A program made the translations under genes and the position numbers. A stretch of 32,960 nucleotides of DNA, taken from contig NZ_JAFBIX010000030.1 in NCBI RefSeq assembly GCF_021531895.1, positions 1 to 32,960 on the forward strand. Direction: 5' to 3'. Source of the stretch: Faecalicatena contorta. GTDB lineage: Bacteria; Bacillota; Clostridia; Lachnospirales; Lachnospiraceae. The notes under the pieces were generated by a model. The model saw only the letters and a list, made by a program, of their open reading frames with translations. It made no database searches and was not told the origin of the DNA. This document shows positions 7,839 through 14,647 of the stretch, piece after piece. The first letter of the stretch is position 1, and each line of letters begins with the position of its first letter.

Positions 7839-7977
7839 GAAAAAACGAGAACAGCAGAATCAGAAAAAAAGTAATGATAAATTTAATAGCATTACCCAAA
7901 AAACAGAGCCTGAAAATCAAAATCAGCATCATAATGTAAGAAAAGAAGCAGTAGACGCAAAAATAAGGCAGATATAA
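7831..7977 (+). CDS. 48-aa Lys/Gln/Asn-rich small protein
   Basis: The frame starts at an ATG inside the 3' end of the previous gene (8-nt overlap) with a weak CAGGGAAAAT upstream, so it probably depends on coupled translation. The 48 residues are dominated by Lys, Gln, Asn and Glu with hardly any hydrophobic side chains and no Cys, Trp or Tyr. It resembles spore-core minor proteins in composition only. It is the last gene of the cluster; a hairpin follows 4 nt after the stop. Confidence 0.45.
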   Translation: MNEKKREQQNQKKSNDKFNSITQKTEPENQNQHHNVRKEAVDAKIRQI

Positions 7978-7980
7978 AAC

Positions 7981-8021
7981 AATGGCAGTATTATGGAAAG
8001 TTCTCTTCCAATACTGCCATT
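7981..8021. terminator. hairpin between the small-protein cluster and asparaginase
   Basis: AATGGCAGTAT (7981-7991) pairs with ATACTGCCATT (8011-8021), extended by an inner TGGAA/TTCCA stem. The minus-strand continuation (GTTTTATAT) is the more T-rich side, so it works best for the leftward asparaginase gene and may also stop the rightward cluster. Confidence 0.65.
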
Positions 8022-8035
8022 GTTAAGTCATGATA

Positions 8036-9019
8036 TTATATTCGATCATGATTAATCACTGTGTAAAATAATTCTTTTATCTTTTCTGACTGGTCTGTCT
8101 GTCCAAGAACCCACATAAGCTTTGCTACGATAGATTCGGTAGTCATATCTCCGGCTTGAAGAATTCCGGGATGCTCGCTGTATTTCTTTCCTACTTTATA
8201 CACTTCGAGGTCACAGCCTTCCTCTGGTACCTGAGTCGTTACCGCCAAAGTTTTTCCAGAATCCACCCATGAGAAGATTGCCTTCTCAAAAGAATCAGGA
8301 ATACCTCCGATTCCGAATGTTTCAAGAATAATAGCATCATAATGTCCTTTTAATAGATCAAAAATGTCAGATTTAGCTTCTGGTGTCAGTTTCAAGACAA
8401 ATACACGATCATTAAGCTGGTCATAAGTCTTAAGATCCTCTGGAGCAGGCGGGATTTCCATATAGTGACGGATAATACGGTCATCATGAAGTACGGCCAT
8501 CATTGGGAAATTCATACTTTCAAAGGCATCAAAACTTCGAGTGCGCTGTTTGCGGCCACGGGTTCCTGCAACAGCTTTTCCATTAAATACAATATTCACA
8601 TTGCAAGAAGCATCATCCACTGCATAGAGAATACTTTGATATATATTTATCTTTGCATCAGTATAAGGGTTACCCATTGGCTTCTGGGAACCCGTTAATA
8701 CAATCGGTTTGCAGCTGTTTTGAATCAAATAAGACAAAGCAGCAGCTGTATATGCCATAGTATCCGTTCCGTGTAAAATTACAAAACCATCGTAAGAATC
8801 ATATTGTTCCATGATTGCGTCACGAATCTGCAGCCATTGACGCGGACGCATATTCGTACTGTCGATATTCATAAGCTGAAGAACAGTTAATTGGCATATA
8901 TCACGAATGCCAGGCACACTGTCTGCTAATTCCTCTCCGCTTATTGCAGGAGCCAAACCAGAATCTCCTTCTTTAGAGGCAATCGTACCTCCGGTAGCTA
9001 TCATTAGTATCTTTTTCAT
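8036..9019 (-). CDS. ansA: L-asparaginase, bacterial type I/II fold
   Basis: 327-aa asparaginase hydrolysing L-asparagine to aspartate and ammonia. Both catalytic regions are intact: TGGTIAS with the nucleophile Thr12, and HGTDT (residues 83-87) with the second Thr-Asp pair. Lys157 in TRGRK aligns with the conserved lysine of the E. coli AnsA family. There is no signal peptide, which fits the cytoplasmic type I enzyme. GTGAGGTAAC precedes the ATG. It is a single-gene unit with a TTGACA-type promoter upstream and a hairpin downstream. Unlike the small genes on both sides, it shows no sigma-G-like promoter. Confidence 0.94.
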   Translation of the reverse strand: MKKILMIATGGTIASKEGDSGLAPAISGEELADSVPGIRDICQLTVLQLMNIDSTNMRPRQWLQIRDAIMEQYDSYDGFVILHGTDTMAYTAAALSYLIQNSCKPIVLTGSQKPMGNPYTDAKINIYQSILYAVDDASCNVNIVFNGKAVAGTRGRKQRTRSFDAFESMNFPMMAVLHDDRIIRHYMEIPPAPEDLKTYDQLNDRVFVLKLTPEAKSDIFDLLKGHYDAIILETFGIGGIPDSFEKAIFSWVDSGKTLAVTTQVPEEGCDLEVYKVGKKYSEHPGILQAGDMTTESIVAKLMWVLGQTDQSEKIKELFYTVINHDRI

Positions 9020-9057
9020 AAAGTTACCTCACGTTATATAAGAATCATACCTTCATT

Positions 9058-9086
9058 AGCGTATATTTGAGAGTAAAATATGTCAA
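9058..9086 (-). promoter_or_regulatory. probable promoter of the asparaginase gene
   Basis: On the minus strand a perfect TTGACA (9081-9086) is followed after 17 nt by a weak TACGCT (9058-9063). The start codon lies about 32 nt beyond the likely transcription start. Confidence 0.4.
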
Positions 9087-9111
9087 GTAGAAAATGAAAG
9101 TTTTTCATTTG

Positions 9112-9146
9112 GGTACACCACAAATTACAAAAAGGTACACCACAAA
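9112..9146. repeat. direct repeat of a 13-mer beside a palindrome
   Basis: GGTACACCACAAA occurs at 9112-9124 and again at 9134-9146, just left of the long palindrome. The pair and the palindrome together look like one end of a small non-autonomous element. No open reading frame is inside. Confidence 0.6.
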
Positions 9147-9150
9147 ATGA

Positions 9151-9193
9151 AGTTGGGGACGTAGACTTTTTAAAAAAGTCTACGTCCCCAACT
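9151..9193. repeat. perfect 21-bp-arm palindrome (REP/MITE-like, terminator-like)
   Basis: Positions 9151-9171 and 9173-9193 are exact reverse complements with a single central base. The GC-rich outer part (GTTGGGGACGTAGAC) is joined by a T/A-rich middle. It begins at the stop codon of the leftward 158-aa gene (9192-9194), so it would also end that transcript. From memory, similar GGGGACGTAGAC palindromes recur in Firmicute genomes near RAYT/IS200-type transposases; this needs a search. Confidence 0.75.
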
Positions 9194-9668
9194 AACATAT
9201 TACGATTACCTTTCTTGGTGTGGTTTGTGGCGGAACACTTCTTGTGGTTGTTGTATAATATACAATCAGTAATTGTCCTCCGGGGCTGCAGTTGTATGGC
9301 TGCCCGTTGGAGGTGACGATACTGGTTGAACGACCAAGATTTAGTTGTAGTGTTCCGTCTAAGGATAGGAGGCTTTCATCGAAATTGCCGGCGTAAATGG
9401 TCTCAGCTGGATTCCGGCGTCCGATGAATACAGTCTGGTACTGTGGCGGAAAGATAAGGGGAATAGGGAGGTTTGCGTCGTAGAATGCTGTAACATTCAT
9501 ACCAGGACGAAGCCGTATTTCTTCAATGACATATGTGCCTGGATGAATAATGAAATTCTGTATACCATCAGAATTGCGGATAGTAACCTGCTGTTGGCAG
9601 CAGTTGTTTCCAAATGCGGAAATATTCTGAATTGTGCCATTTACTGGTACTAAATTCATGGGTGGCAT
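9192..9668 (-). CDS. 158-aa protein of unknown function, possible spore surface protein
   Basis: A GGGGTG site 6 nt upstream favours the ATG at 9668 (Met-Pro-Pro-Met) over a GTG three codons earlier. The protein looks like beta-strand repeats: alternating hydrophobic and polar residues, Thr/Ser/Asn-rich, with a Cys-Cys pair near the N-terminus (about residue 22-23), one mid Cys (NCSPGG) and a terminal Cys. There is no signal peptide or membrane segment. It ends in a Thr-rich TTTTRSVPPQTTPRK stretch. I recall similar unannotated proteins in spore-forming Lachnospiraceae but no function. It is transcribed with the small gene upstream behind a sigma-G-like promoter, so a spore role is a reasonable but unproven guess. 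Confidence 0.75.
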   Translation of the reverse strand: MPPMNLVPVNGTIQNISAFGNNCCQQQVTIRNSDGIQNFIIHPGTYVIEEIRLRPGMNVTAFYDANLPIPLIFPPQYQTVFIGRRNPAETIYAGNFDESLLSLDGTLQLNLGRSTSIVTSNGQPYNCSPGGQLLIVYYTTTTRSVPPQTTPRKVIVIC

Positions 9669-9703
9669 GAATAACACCCCGTTTTTGATTAATATATGCC
9701 AGA

Positions 9704-9901
9704 TTATTTGCGTTGTTCCTCGGGCTTGATATTGGCAGCTCTTCCGTTGGGTGGAAGGAAGTGATACAGCTCTTCATAAGATTCGATTTCTTCAACAGAA
9801 ACTGGTTCGGAAGGAATCAATCCGGTGCAGTCCTGAGTGGAAGCCGCATTAGAGAGATAGTCATATTCGTCAATAATTTTTTCGTTTTTTTTATCTTTCA
9901 T
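9704..9901 (-). CDS. 65-aa acidic small protein upstream of the 158-aa protein
   Basis: The start (Met-Lys-Asp-Lys-Lys) is set by GGAGGTATCACA immediately before the ATG at 9901; the longer 74-residue reading begins upstream of that site. The product is hydrophilic and acidic. It contains a conserved-looking core (DYLSNAASTQDCTGLIPSEP), then an EEIESYEELYHFLPP segment and a charged tail. Function unknown. It lies 35 bp upstream of the 158-aa gene in the same direction, so they are likely one operon. The only good promoter upstream matches sigma-G, suggesting forespore expression. Confidence 0.7.
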   Translation of the reverse strand: MKDKKNEKIIDEYDYLSNAASTQDCTGLIPSEPVSVEEIESYEELYHFLPPNGRAANIKPEEQRK

Positions 9902-9939
9902 TGTGATACCTCCAAATGTAAAATTCAAATGTATAGAAT

Positions 9940-9969
9940 TAGAATGTGTAGAAAAAGATAAATGTATGC
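9940..9969 (-). promoter_or_regulatory. candidate sigma-G promoter of the 65-aa/158-aa operon
   Basis: On the minus strand GCATA (9965-9969), 18 nt, CATTCTA (9940-9946) fits GHATR / CATNHTA. It gives a leader of about 32 nt. The -35 element falls inside the spacer of the divergent sigma-A promoter at 9949-9977. Confidence 0.5.
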
Positions 9970-9977
9970 TGTATAAT
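9949..9977 (+). promoter_or_regulatory. sigma-A-type promoter of the PHP-domain gene
   Basis: TAGAAA (9949-9954), 17 nt, TATAAT (9972-9977), about 43 nt before the start codon. It is physically interleaved with the sigma-G-like promoter on the other strand. Confidence 0.45.
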
Positions 9978-10020
9978 ATTTCCTGGATTAAAAATAAATA
10001 ATGTGAAAGAAGGATTTATC

Positions 10021-10746
10021 ATGAAGATAGAAATTGACACCCATTCCCATACGTTGGCAAGTGGGCATGCATATAATACCATTCGAGAGATGGCATCCAT
10101 GGCAGCAGAAAAAGGACTGAAAGGGCTGGCGATTACGGAGCATGCGCCACAGATGCCGGGAACATGCCATCCGTATTATTTTCAGAATCTGAGAGTTGTT
10201 CCACGGAAAATGTATGGTGTCGAGCTGTTCTTAGGAACGGAATTGAATATTATGAATGAGCAAGGAGAGGTTGATCTTTCCAAAGATGTACTGAAGCAGC
10301 TTGACATAGCCATTGCAAGTATGCATATACCGTGTTTTCAGAGTGAACGAACTGTAGAAAATATTACAAAGGCATACCTTCGTGTAATGGAGAATGAGTA
10401 TGTAGATATTATTGGGCATCCAGATGATGGAAGATTTCCAGTTGACTGTGCCAAATTTGTAAAAGAAGCAAAGAAAACAGGGATCTTGATTGAGGTCAAT
10501 AATTCTTCGCTCCGTCCAGATGGATTCCGTCTAAATACAAAAGAAAATTGCAGGAATATTCTTCAGGAGTGTAAAAAGCAAAGGGCGATGATTGTACTTG
10601 GCACGGACTCACATGTAGATGTTGATATTGCAGAATACGGATATGCCATAGAAGTATTACGGGAAGTTGATTTTCCGGAAGAATTGATTGCAAATGTGAC
10701 ATTAGAAAAGTTAAAACTCTCTTTAAAACGCAACAAAAAGGTGTAG
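10021..10746 (+). CDS. PHP-domain phosphatase/hydrolase, YcdX-like
   Basis: 241-aa metal-dependent hydrolase of the PHP superfamily, close in length and motif order to YcdX-type phosphatases. Metal ligands are all visible: IDTHSHTLASGHA near the N-terminus (His8, His10, His16), ITEHAP, GTELN, ASMH, IGHPDDGRF and GTDSHV near the C-terminus, which fits a trinuclear metal site. The ATG at 10021 follows GAAGGA by 6 nt and is preferred to a GTG six codons upstream. The physiological substrate of this family is unsettled. It is the first gene of a rightward pair with YerC, though YerC has its own promoter. Confidence 0.88.
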   Translation: MKIEIDTHSHTLASGHAYNTIREMASMAAEKGLKGLAITEHAPQMPGTCHPYYFQNLRVVPRKMYGVELFLGTELNIMNEQGEVDLSKDVLKQLDIAIASMHIPCFQSERTVENITKAYLRVMENEYVDIIGHPDDGRFPVDCAKFVKEAKKTGILIEVNNSSLRPDGFRLNTKENCRNILQECKKQRAMIVLGTDSHVDVDIAEYGYAIEVLREVDFPEELIANVTLEKLKLSLKRNKKV

Positions 10747-10794
10747 ACTTTATAAATTTAGTGTGTTAAAATGTAACAGTAATGATAATGTTAC
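10744..10794 (+). promoter_or_regulatory. yerC promoter with inverted repeat at the transcription start
   Basis: TAGACT (10744-10749), 17 nt, TAAAAT (10767-10772), followed directly by GTAACA (10773-10778) and TGTTAC (10789-10794), a perfect 6-bp inverted repeat across 10 nt. The repeat covers the transcription start and is a candidate operator, possibly for YerC itself. Confidence 0.5.
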
Positions 10795-10809
10795 GAAGGA
10801 GATTATGTT

Positions 10810-11106
10810 ATGAGTAAAAAGATAAGGACTGAAGCAGTAGACTATCTGTTTAGTGCGATCTTGAGCCTGAAAGATAAAGAAGAATGCTATACTTTTTTCG
10901 AAGATATCTGTACAATCAATGAATTGCTTTCATTATCACAGAGATTTGAAGTAGCAAAGATGCTGAGAGAACATAAGACATATCTTGAAATTGCTGAGAA
11001 GACAGGAGCTTCTACCGCGACTATCAGTCGTGTGAATCGCTCATTAAATTATGGAAATGACGGATATGACATGGTGTTCGAGAGAATTAATCAGAAGAAA
11101 GACTAA
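10810..11106 (+). CDS. yerC: TrpR-like DNA-binding protein YerC/YecD family
   Basis: 98-aa all-helical protein of the TrpR-related YerC/YecD family. The core LSLSQRFEVAKMLREHKTYLEIAEKTGASTATISRVNRSL contains the helix-turn-helix (about residues 58-78). GAAGGAGA precedes the ATG. In Bacillus subtilis yerC lies next to the pcrB-pcrA-ligA genes; here pcrA follows within 1.2 kb, so part of the old neighbourhood survives. An inverted repeat just after its promoter suggests autoregulation, which is inferred, not shown. Confidence 0.92.
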   Translation: MSKKIRTEAVDYLFSAILSLKDKEECYTFFEDICTINELLSLSQRFEVAKMLREHKTYLEIAEKTGASTATISRVNRSLNYGNDGYDMVFERINQKKD

Positions 11107-11111
11107 TAGAA

Positions 11112-11148
11112 AAAGAAATAAGGCCGGTTGCCTTATTTCTTTTTTTTG
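11112..11148. terminator. bidirectional terminator reaching into the DUF1836 gene end
   Basis: AAAGAAATAAGG (11112-11123) pairs with CCTTATTTCTTT (11131-11142) around a 7-nt loop, followed by a run of T on the plus strand. The right arm covers the last codons (Lys-Lys-Lys-Lys-stop) of the leftward gene, so those codons are also structural bases of the terminator. Confidence 0.85.
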
Positions 11149-11741
11149 TGATCCGGTTCCGGAAGTTCATCTATTAATTTTTCTATAATTAATTTTTTGA
11201 CATATACATCAAAACTGAGACTGCAGATGAAAGAAAAGAATTGCAGATAATCCCTCTCATCTTCAGGAACATCGCTGAAACTATTGATTGCTGAATTGTA
11301 AGATTTGGCAACATCTTTTTGCAGTGCGTCAATTCTCGATTTTTCCAGTTTACATATCTCCTCATAGATAGAAGTCATGTTAAAGTCTTGTCCATTGTTA
11401 AAATACTTTTCTGTGATAGGGGCTAACATGGTCTCAATATCTTTGATAGACAGTATGTTTTTAAAATAATATATAAAGATCATGACTAATACATGTTCTT
11501 TGGAATATTTCTTTTTGACCGGAGGCGGAAGAAGATTATTTTTAGCGTAATTGTTGATCATAGTTTTTGTCAGGATTTTATCATTTTCATATCGCTTGGT
11601 AGAATGAAGCTGTTCTTCCATAAAGGTTGTCACCTGATCCATATATAGATCAATGTTCGGAATATCTCCGGGCCGTACATAGTCGATCCGTGAAATGCTA
11701 GATAAGATACTGTTTAGCATGTCCTTTGTATCAATTGTCAT
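11133..11741 (-). CDS. DUF1836 family protein, probable DNA-binding regulator
   Basis: 202-aa protein of the DUF1836 family. A MerR-like helix-turn-helix region is suggested at about residues 55-95 (KILTKTMINNYAKNNLLPPP then KKYSKEHVLVMIFIYYFK). A helical C-terminal half probably serves dimerisation or effector sensing. It ends in Lys-Lys-Lys-Lys encoded within the shared terminator. GAGGTGATAAA precedes the ATG. It is transcribed alone, leftward, between yerC and the DUF3783 gene. A perfect palindrome sits inside its own promoter, a strong hint of autoregulation. What it senses is unknown. Confidence 0.85.
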   Translation of the reverse strand: MTIDTKDMLNSILSSISRIDYVRPGDIPNIDLYMDQVTTFMEEQLHSTKRYENDKILTKTMINNYAKNNLLPPPVKKKYSKEHVLVMIFIYYFKNILSIKDIETMLAPITEKYFNNGQDFNMTSIYEEICKLEKSRIDALQKDVAKSYNSAINSFSDVPEDERDYLQFFSFICSLSFDVYVKKLIIEKLIDELPEPDHKKKK

Positions 11742-11761
11742 TTTATCACCTCAATAAAAGT

Positions 11762-11790
11762 ATTATATAGTTTTTAAAACTATATGACAA
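11762..11790 (-). promoter_or_regulatory. DUF1836 promoter with a perfect palindrome in its spacer
   Basis: On the minus strand TTGTCA (11785-11790), 17 nt, TATAAT (11762-11767), a strong sigma-A match. Positions 11765-11785 are a perfect palindrome, ATATAGTTTT and AAAACTATAT around a central T, filling the spacer and touching both elements. A repressor bound there would block polymerase. Confidence 0.7.
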
Positions 11791-11850
11791 GATTTTTTTC
11801 GGGTATAAAGAAAAATATTCTGAGTAAAAAAATGGAAAGTTTCTTGATGC

Positions 11851-11879
11851 TTGCACTTCTTTTGGAAAGTCCGTATAAT
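11851..11879 (+). promoter_or_regulatory. promoter of the DUF3783-pcrA unit
   Basis: TTGCAC (11851-11856), 17 nt, TATAAT (11874-11879), 31 nt before the ATG at 11911. Nearly consensus sigma-A. Confidence 0.65.
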
Positions 11880-11910
11880 AGAAACAGATTTTGAGGGAGG
11901 AATAGAAGTC

Positions 11911-12303
11911 ATGAAATCGGTTGTGTTGTGCTATAACCTAAAAGAAACAAAAAAAGGCAGACAAGTTGCAATGATATTTGGTTTTCTGGGATATAAGATT
12001 CGCCATGTAGAAAAAGAAGAATATTTATGGCCGATAGGGAAATTGGCAGGAATGGAAAAAGTGGAGAGAGAGACCGAAGTGTATGATGGAGAGGGATTTG
12101 AAGAAGAGATGCTGGTCATACAGGCTGCTTCTGAAGATATGCTGGATAAAGCGCTGTTCCTCATGAGAAAGGAAAAATTACAGGTGCCGTTAAAGGCTGT
12201 TGTAACTGCATCTAATCAGGAGTGGACTTCAATTGCGCTCCATGACGAGATCTTAAAAGAACATCAGTTTATGACCAAACAGAATGGAATAGAAAGGAAA
12301 TAG
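11911..12303 (+). CDS. DUF3783 domain protein
   Basis: 130-aa cytoplasmic protein with a C-terminal DUF3783-like region (LRKEKLQVPLKAVVTASNQEWTS... type) and an N-terminal half reminiscent of a ferredoxin-like alpha/beta fold (VVLCYNLKETKKGRQVAMIFG). The start is the ATG at 11911 after GAGGGAGGA. Function unknown. It stands 5 bp upstream of pcrA in the same direction under a shared promoter, so it is expressed with the helicase. No catalytic motif can be picked out. Confidence 0.82.
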   Translation: MKSVVLCYNLKETKKGRQVAMIFGFLGYKIRHVEKEEYLWPIGKLAGMEKVERETEVYDGEGFEEEMLVIQAASEDMLDKALFLMRKEKLQVPLKAVVTASNQEWTSIALHDEILKEHQFMTKQNGIERK

Positions 12304-12308
12304 AAGAT

Positions 12309-14540
12309 TTGAGTATATATGATACATTAAATGAACAGCAGAAGGAAGCGGTGCTTTATACAGAAGGACCGCTTCTTATACTTGCGGGAGCCGGGTCGGG
12401 TAAGACCAGAGTCCTGACTCATCGTATTGCTTATCTGATTGAAGAGATGGGTGTAAATCCGTGGAATATTCTGGCAATTACATTTACGAATAAAGCAGCA
12501 GGCGAGATGAGAGAACGAGTAGACAAGTTAGTGGGTTTTGGGTCTGAAAGTATCTGGGTAAGCACTTTTCATTCTACTTGTGTGAGAATTTTGCGCAGAC
12601 ATATTGATTTGTTAGGATATGATACGAATTTTACAATTTATGATACAGATGATCAGAAGACCTTGATGAAAGATGTATGTAAATTATTACAGATAGATAC
12701 GAAGATTTTTAAAGAGCGATCATTAATGAGCGCGATTTCGCATGCAAAAGATGAGCTGGTGACGCCAGAGGAGTTTCGCCTTCAGGCAGAAGGTGACTTT
12801 AGTAAAAGGAAAATCGCGGATGTCTATGAAGAGTATGAGAAGCAGCTGAAAGCAAATAATGCTCTGGATTTTGATGATCTGTTGGTGAAGACAGTTCAGT
12901 TATTCCAGACACAGGCAGATGTACTGGACTATTATCAGGAACGGTTCCGTTATATTATGGTAGATGAGTATCAGGACACCAACACGGTGCAATTTGAGTT
13001 GATTCGATTATTATCTTCCAAGTATCGTAATCTATGTGTCGTAGGAGATGATGATCAGTCTATCTATAAATTCCGTGGTGCTAATATCAAGAATATCTTG
13101 AATTTTGAACAGGTCTTTGAAGATGCGAAGGTGATAAAGCTAGAGCAGAATTATCGTTCTACTGGTAATATTCTGAATGCTGCAAATGCAGTGATCCGCA
13201 ACAATGTAGGAAGAAAGGATAAGACACTTTGGACAGCCAATGGAGAAGGTGAAAAACTGGAGTTTCGTCAGTTTGATTCTGCGTATGATGAAGCAGAATA
13301 TATTGTAAGTGACATACGTGAGCATGTGAACCAGGGAGCTTGTACATACAATGATAATGCGATTCTTTACCGTACCAATGCACAATCACGTATGTTTGAA
13401 GAGAAGTTTGTGACAGCCAATATTCCTTATAAAGTTGTTGGCGGCATTAATTTCTATGCGAGGCGTGAAATTAAGGATTTATTGTCCTATCTGAAAACAG
13501 TAGATAATGGACGGGATGATCTGGCGGTGCGTCGAATTGTGAATGTGCCGAAGCGAGGAATTGGACTGACAAGTATCAACCGAGTACAAGAATACGCTGC
13601 ACAGCATGAGATAGGATTCTATGATGCGCTTCGTGCAGTTGATCTGATTCCGAATATTGGACGTGGGGCATCGAAACTGGAATCTTTTGTTGCATTAATT
13701 GAACATTTTAAAGCGGATGCTTTGGAGATGAGTCTGTCTGATCTTATGCAGGAGATTATTGAAGAGACAGGATATGTTGAAAGTCTGAAAGAAGAGGACA
13801 GTGAAGAAGCAGAAGCAAGAATTGAGAATATAGATGAGTTGATCAGTAAGATCACAGCTTATGAAGAAACCTGTGAAGATATGAATGAACCTGCAACTCT
13901 TAGCGGCTTTCTTGAAGAAGTTGCGTTGGTGGCAGATATTGACAGTCTGGATGAAAGCAGTGACTATGTGGTGCTAATGACACTGCACAGTGCGAAGGGA
14001 CTGGAGTTCCCACACGTATATCTGGCTGGAATGGAAGATGGAATTTTCCCGAGTTATATGACGATTACAGCCGATGACCCAACTGAAGTAGAAGAAGAAA
14101 GGCGTCTTTGTTATGTGGGAATTACCAGAGCGGAGAAAGATTTGACGTTGACTTGTGCGAGACGTCGCATGATTCGTGGTGAGACACAGTATAATAAGAT
14201 GTCTAGATTTTTGAAAGAGATTCCAATGAATCTATTATCTACGGGTATGGTATTTGAAAAAGAGAAGGAAGAACCGATAAGACAAAGCGCTTATCAACAG
14301 GCAAAACAAGCATTCAAGACGAAAGCATTTGCTACGCAAAAGCCGGTGAAGCAGTTTGGAAATGGTGGTGGAAAAGGACCAGGATACGGTGTCGGTGACC
14401 GGGTACGCCATATGAAATTTGGAGAAGGAACGGTAACTGCCATTATAGAAGGTGGAAGGGATTATGAGGTTACAGTAGATTTTGACAATGCCGGAACAAA
14501 AAAAATGTTTGCAACTTTTGCACGACTCCAAAAAGTATAA
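12309..14540 (+). CDS. pcrA: ATP-dependent DNA helicase PcrA (UvrD/Rep family)
   Basis: 743-aa superfamily 1A helicase working in repair and in clearing plasmid or replication intermediates. Motifs in order: Q-motif LNEQQKEAV, Walker A AGAGSGKT (about 28-35), motif Ia TFTNKAAGEMRERV, Walker B VDEYQDTN, GDDDQSIYKFRGA, QNYRST, the motif V/VI region (TLHSAKGLEFPHVYLAGMEDGIFPS... and EEERRLCYVGITRAEKDL), and a C-terminal Tudor-like segment (GDRVRHMKFGEGTV) typical of PcrA. It starts at TTG, 5 bp after the DUF3783 stop, with AAAGGA about 10 nt upstream; a TTG start may hold its level down. Full length, nothing missing. Confidence 0.96.
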   Translation: MSIYDTLNEQQKEAVLYTEGPLLILAGAGSGKTRVLTHRIAYLIEEMGVNPWNILAITFTNKAAGEMRERVDKLVGFGSESIWVSTFHSTCVRILRRHIDLLGYDTNFTIYDTDDQKTLMKDVCKLLQIDTKIFKERSLMSAISHAKDELVTPEEFRLQAEGDFSKRKIADVYEEYEKQLKANNALDFDDLLVKTVQLFQTQADVLDYYQERFRYIMVDEYQDTNTVQFELIRLLSSKYRNLCVVGDDDQSIYKFRGANIKNILNFEQVFEDAKVIKLEQNYRSTGNILNAANAVIRNNVGRKDKTLWTANGEGEKLEFRQFDSAYDEAEYIVSDIREHVNQGACTYNDNAILYRTNAQSRMFEEKFVTANIPYKVVGGINFYARREIKDLLSYLKTVDNGRDDLAVRRIVNVPKRGIGLTSINRVQEYAAQHEIGFYDALRAVDLIPNIGRGASKLESFVALIEHFKADALEMSLSDLMQEIIEETGYVESLKEEDSEEAEARIENIDELISKITAYEETCEDMNEPATLSGFLEEVALVADIDSLDESSDYVVLMTLHSAKGLEFPHVYLAGMEDGIFPSYMTITADDPTEVEEERRLCYVGITRAEKDLTLTCARRRMIRGETQYNKMSRFLKEIPMNLLSTGMVFEKEKEEPIRQSAYQQAKQAFKTKAFATQKPVKQFGNGGGKGPGYGVGDRVRHMKFGEGTVTAIIEGGRDYEVTVDFDNAGTKKMFATFARLQKV

Positions 14541-14587
14541 GAAATCAGATATTTTCATATAAATTTGTAGTAATCTCAAAAAATAAG

Positions 14588-14596
14588 TGCTATAAT
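14588..14596 (+). promoter_or_regulatory. extended -10 promoter of the acidic-tail membrane protein
   Basis: TGCTATAAT is an extended -10 (TG-N-TATAAT). No convincing -35 stands at 17 nt (TAGTAA only). It is 52 nt before the ATG at 14648. Confidence 0.45.
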
Positions 14597-14647
14597 AAAA
14601 ATAATAGTTGATGCTTGTTGCGAAAACAAGAGAAAGGATGTGGGAGT

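Noticed and set aside
7681-7932. Minus-strand 83-codon frame
   Set aside because: It is antisense to two small plus-strand frames that have ribosome sites or coupling; its own start lacks a site and the product is Phe/Leu-rich noise.
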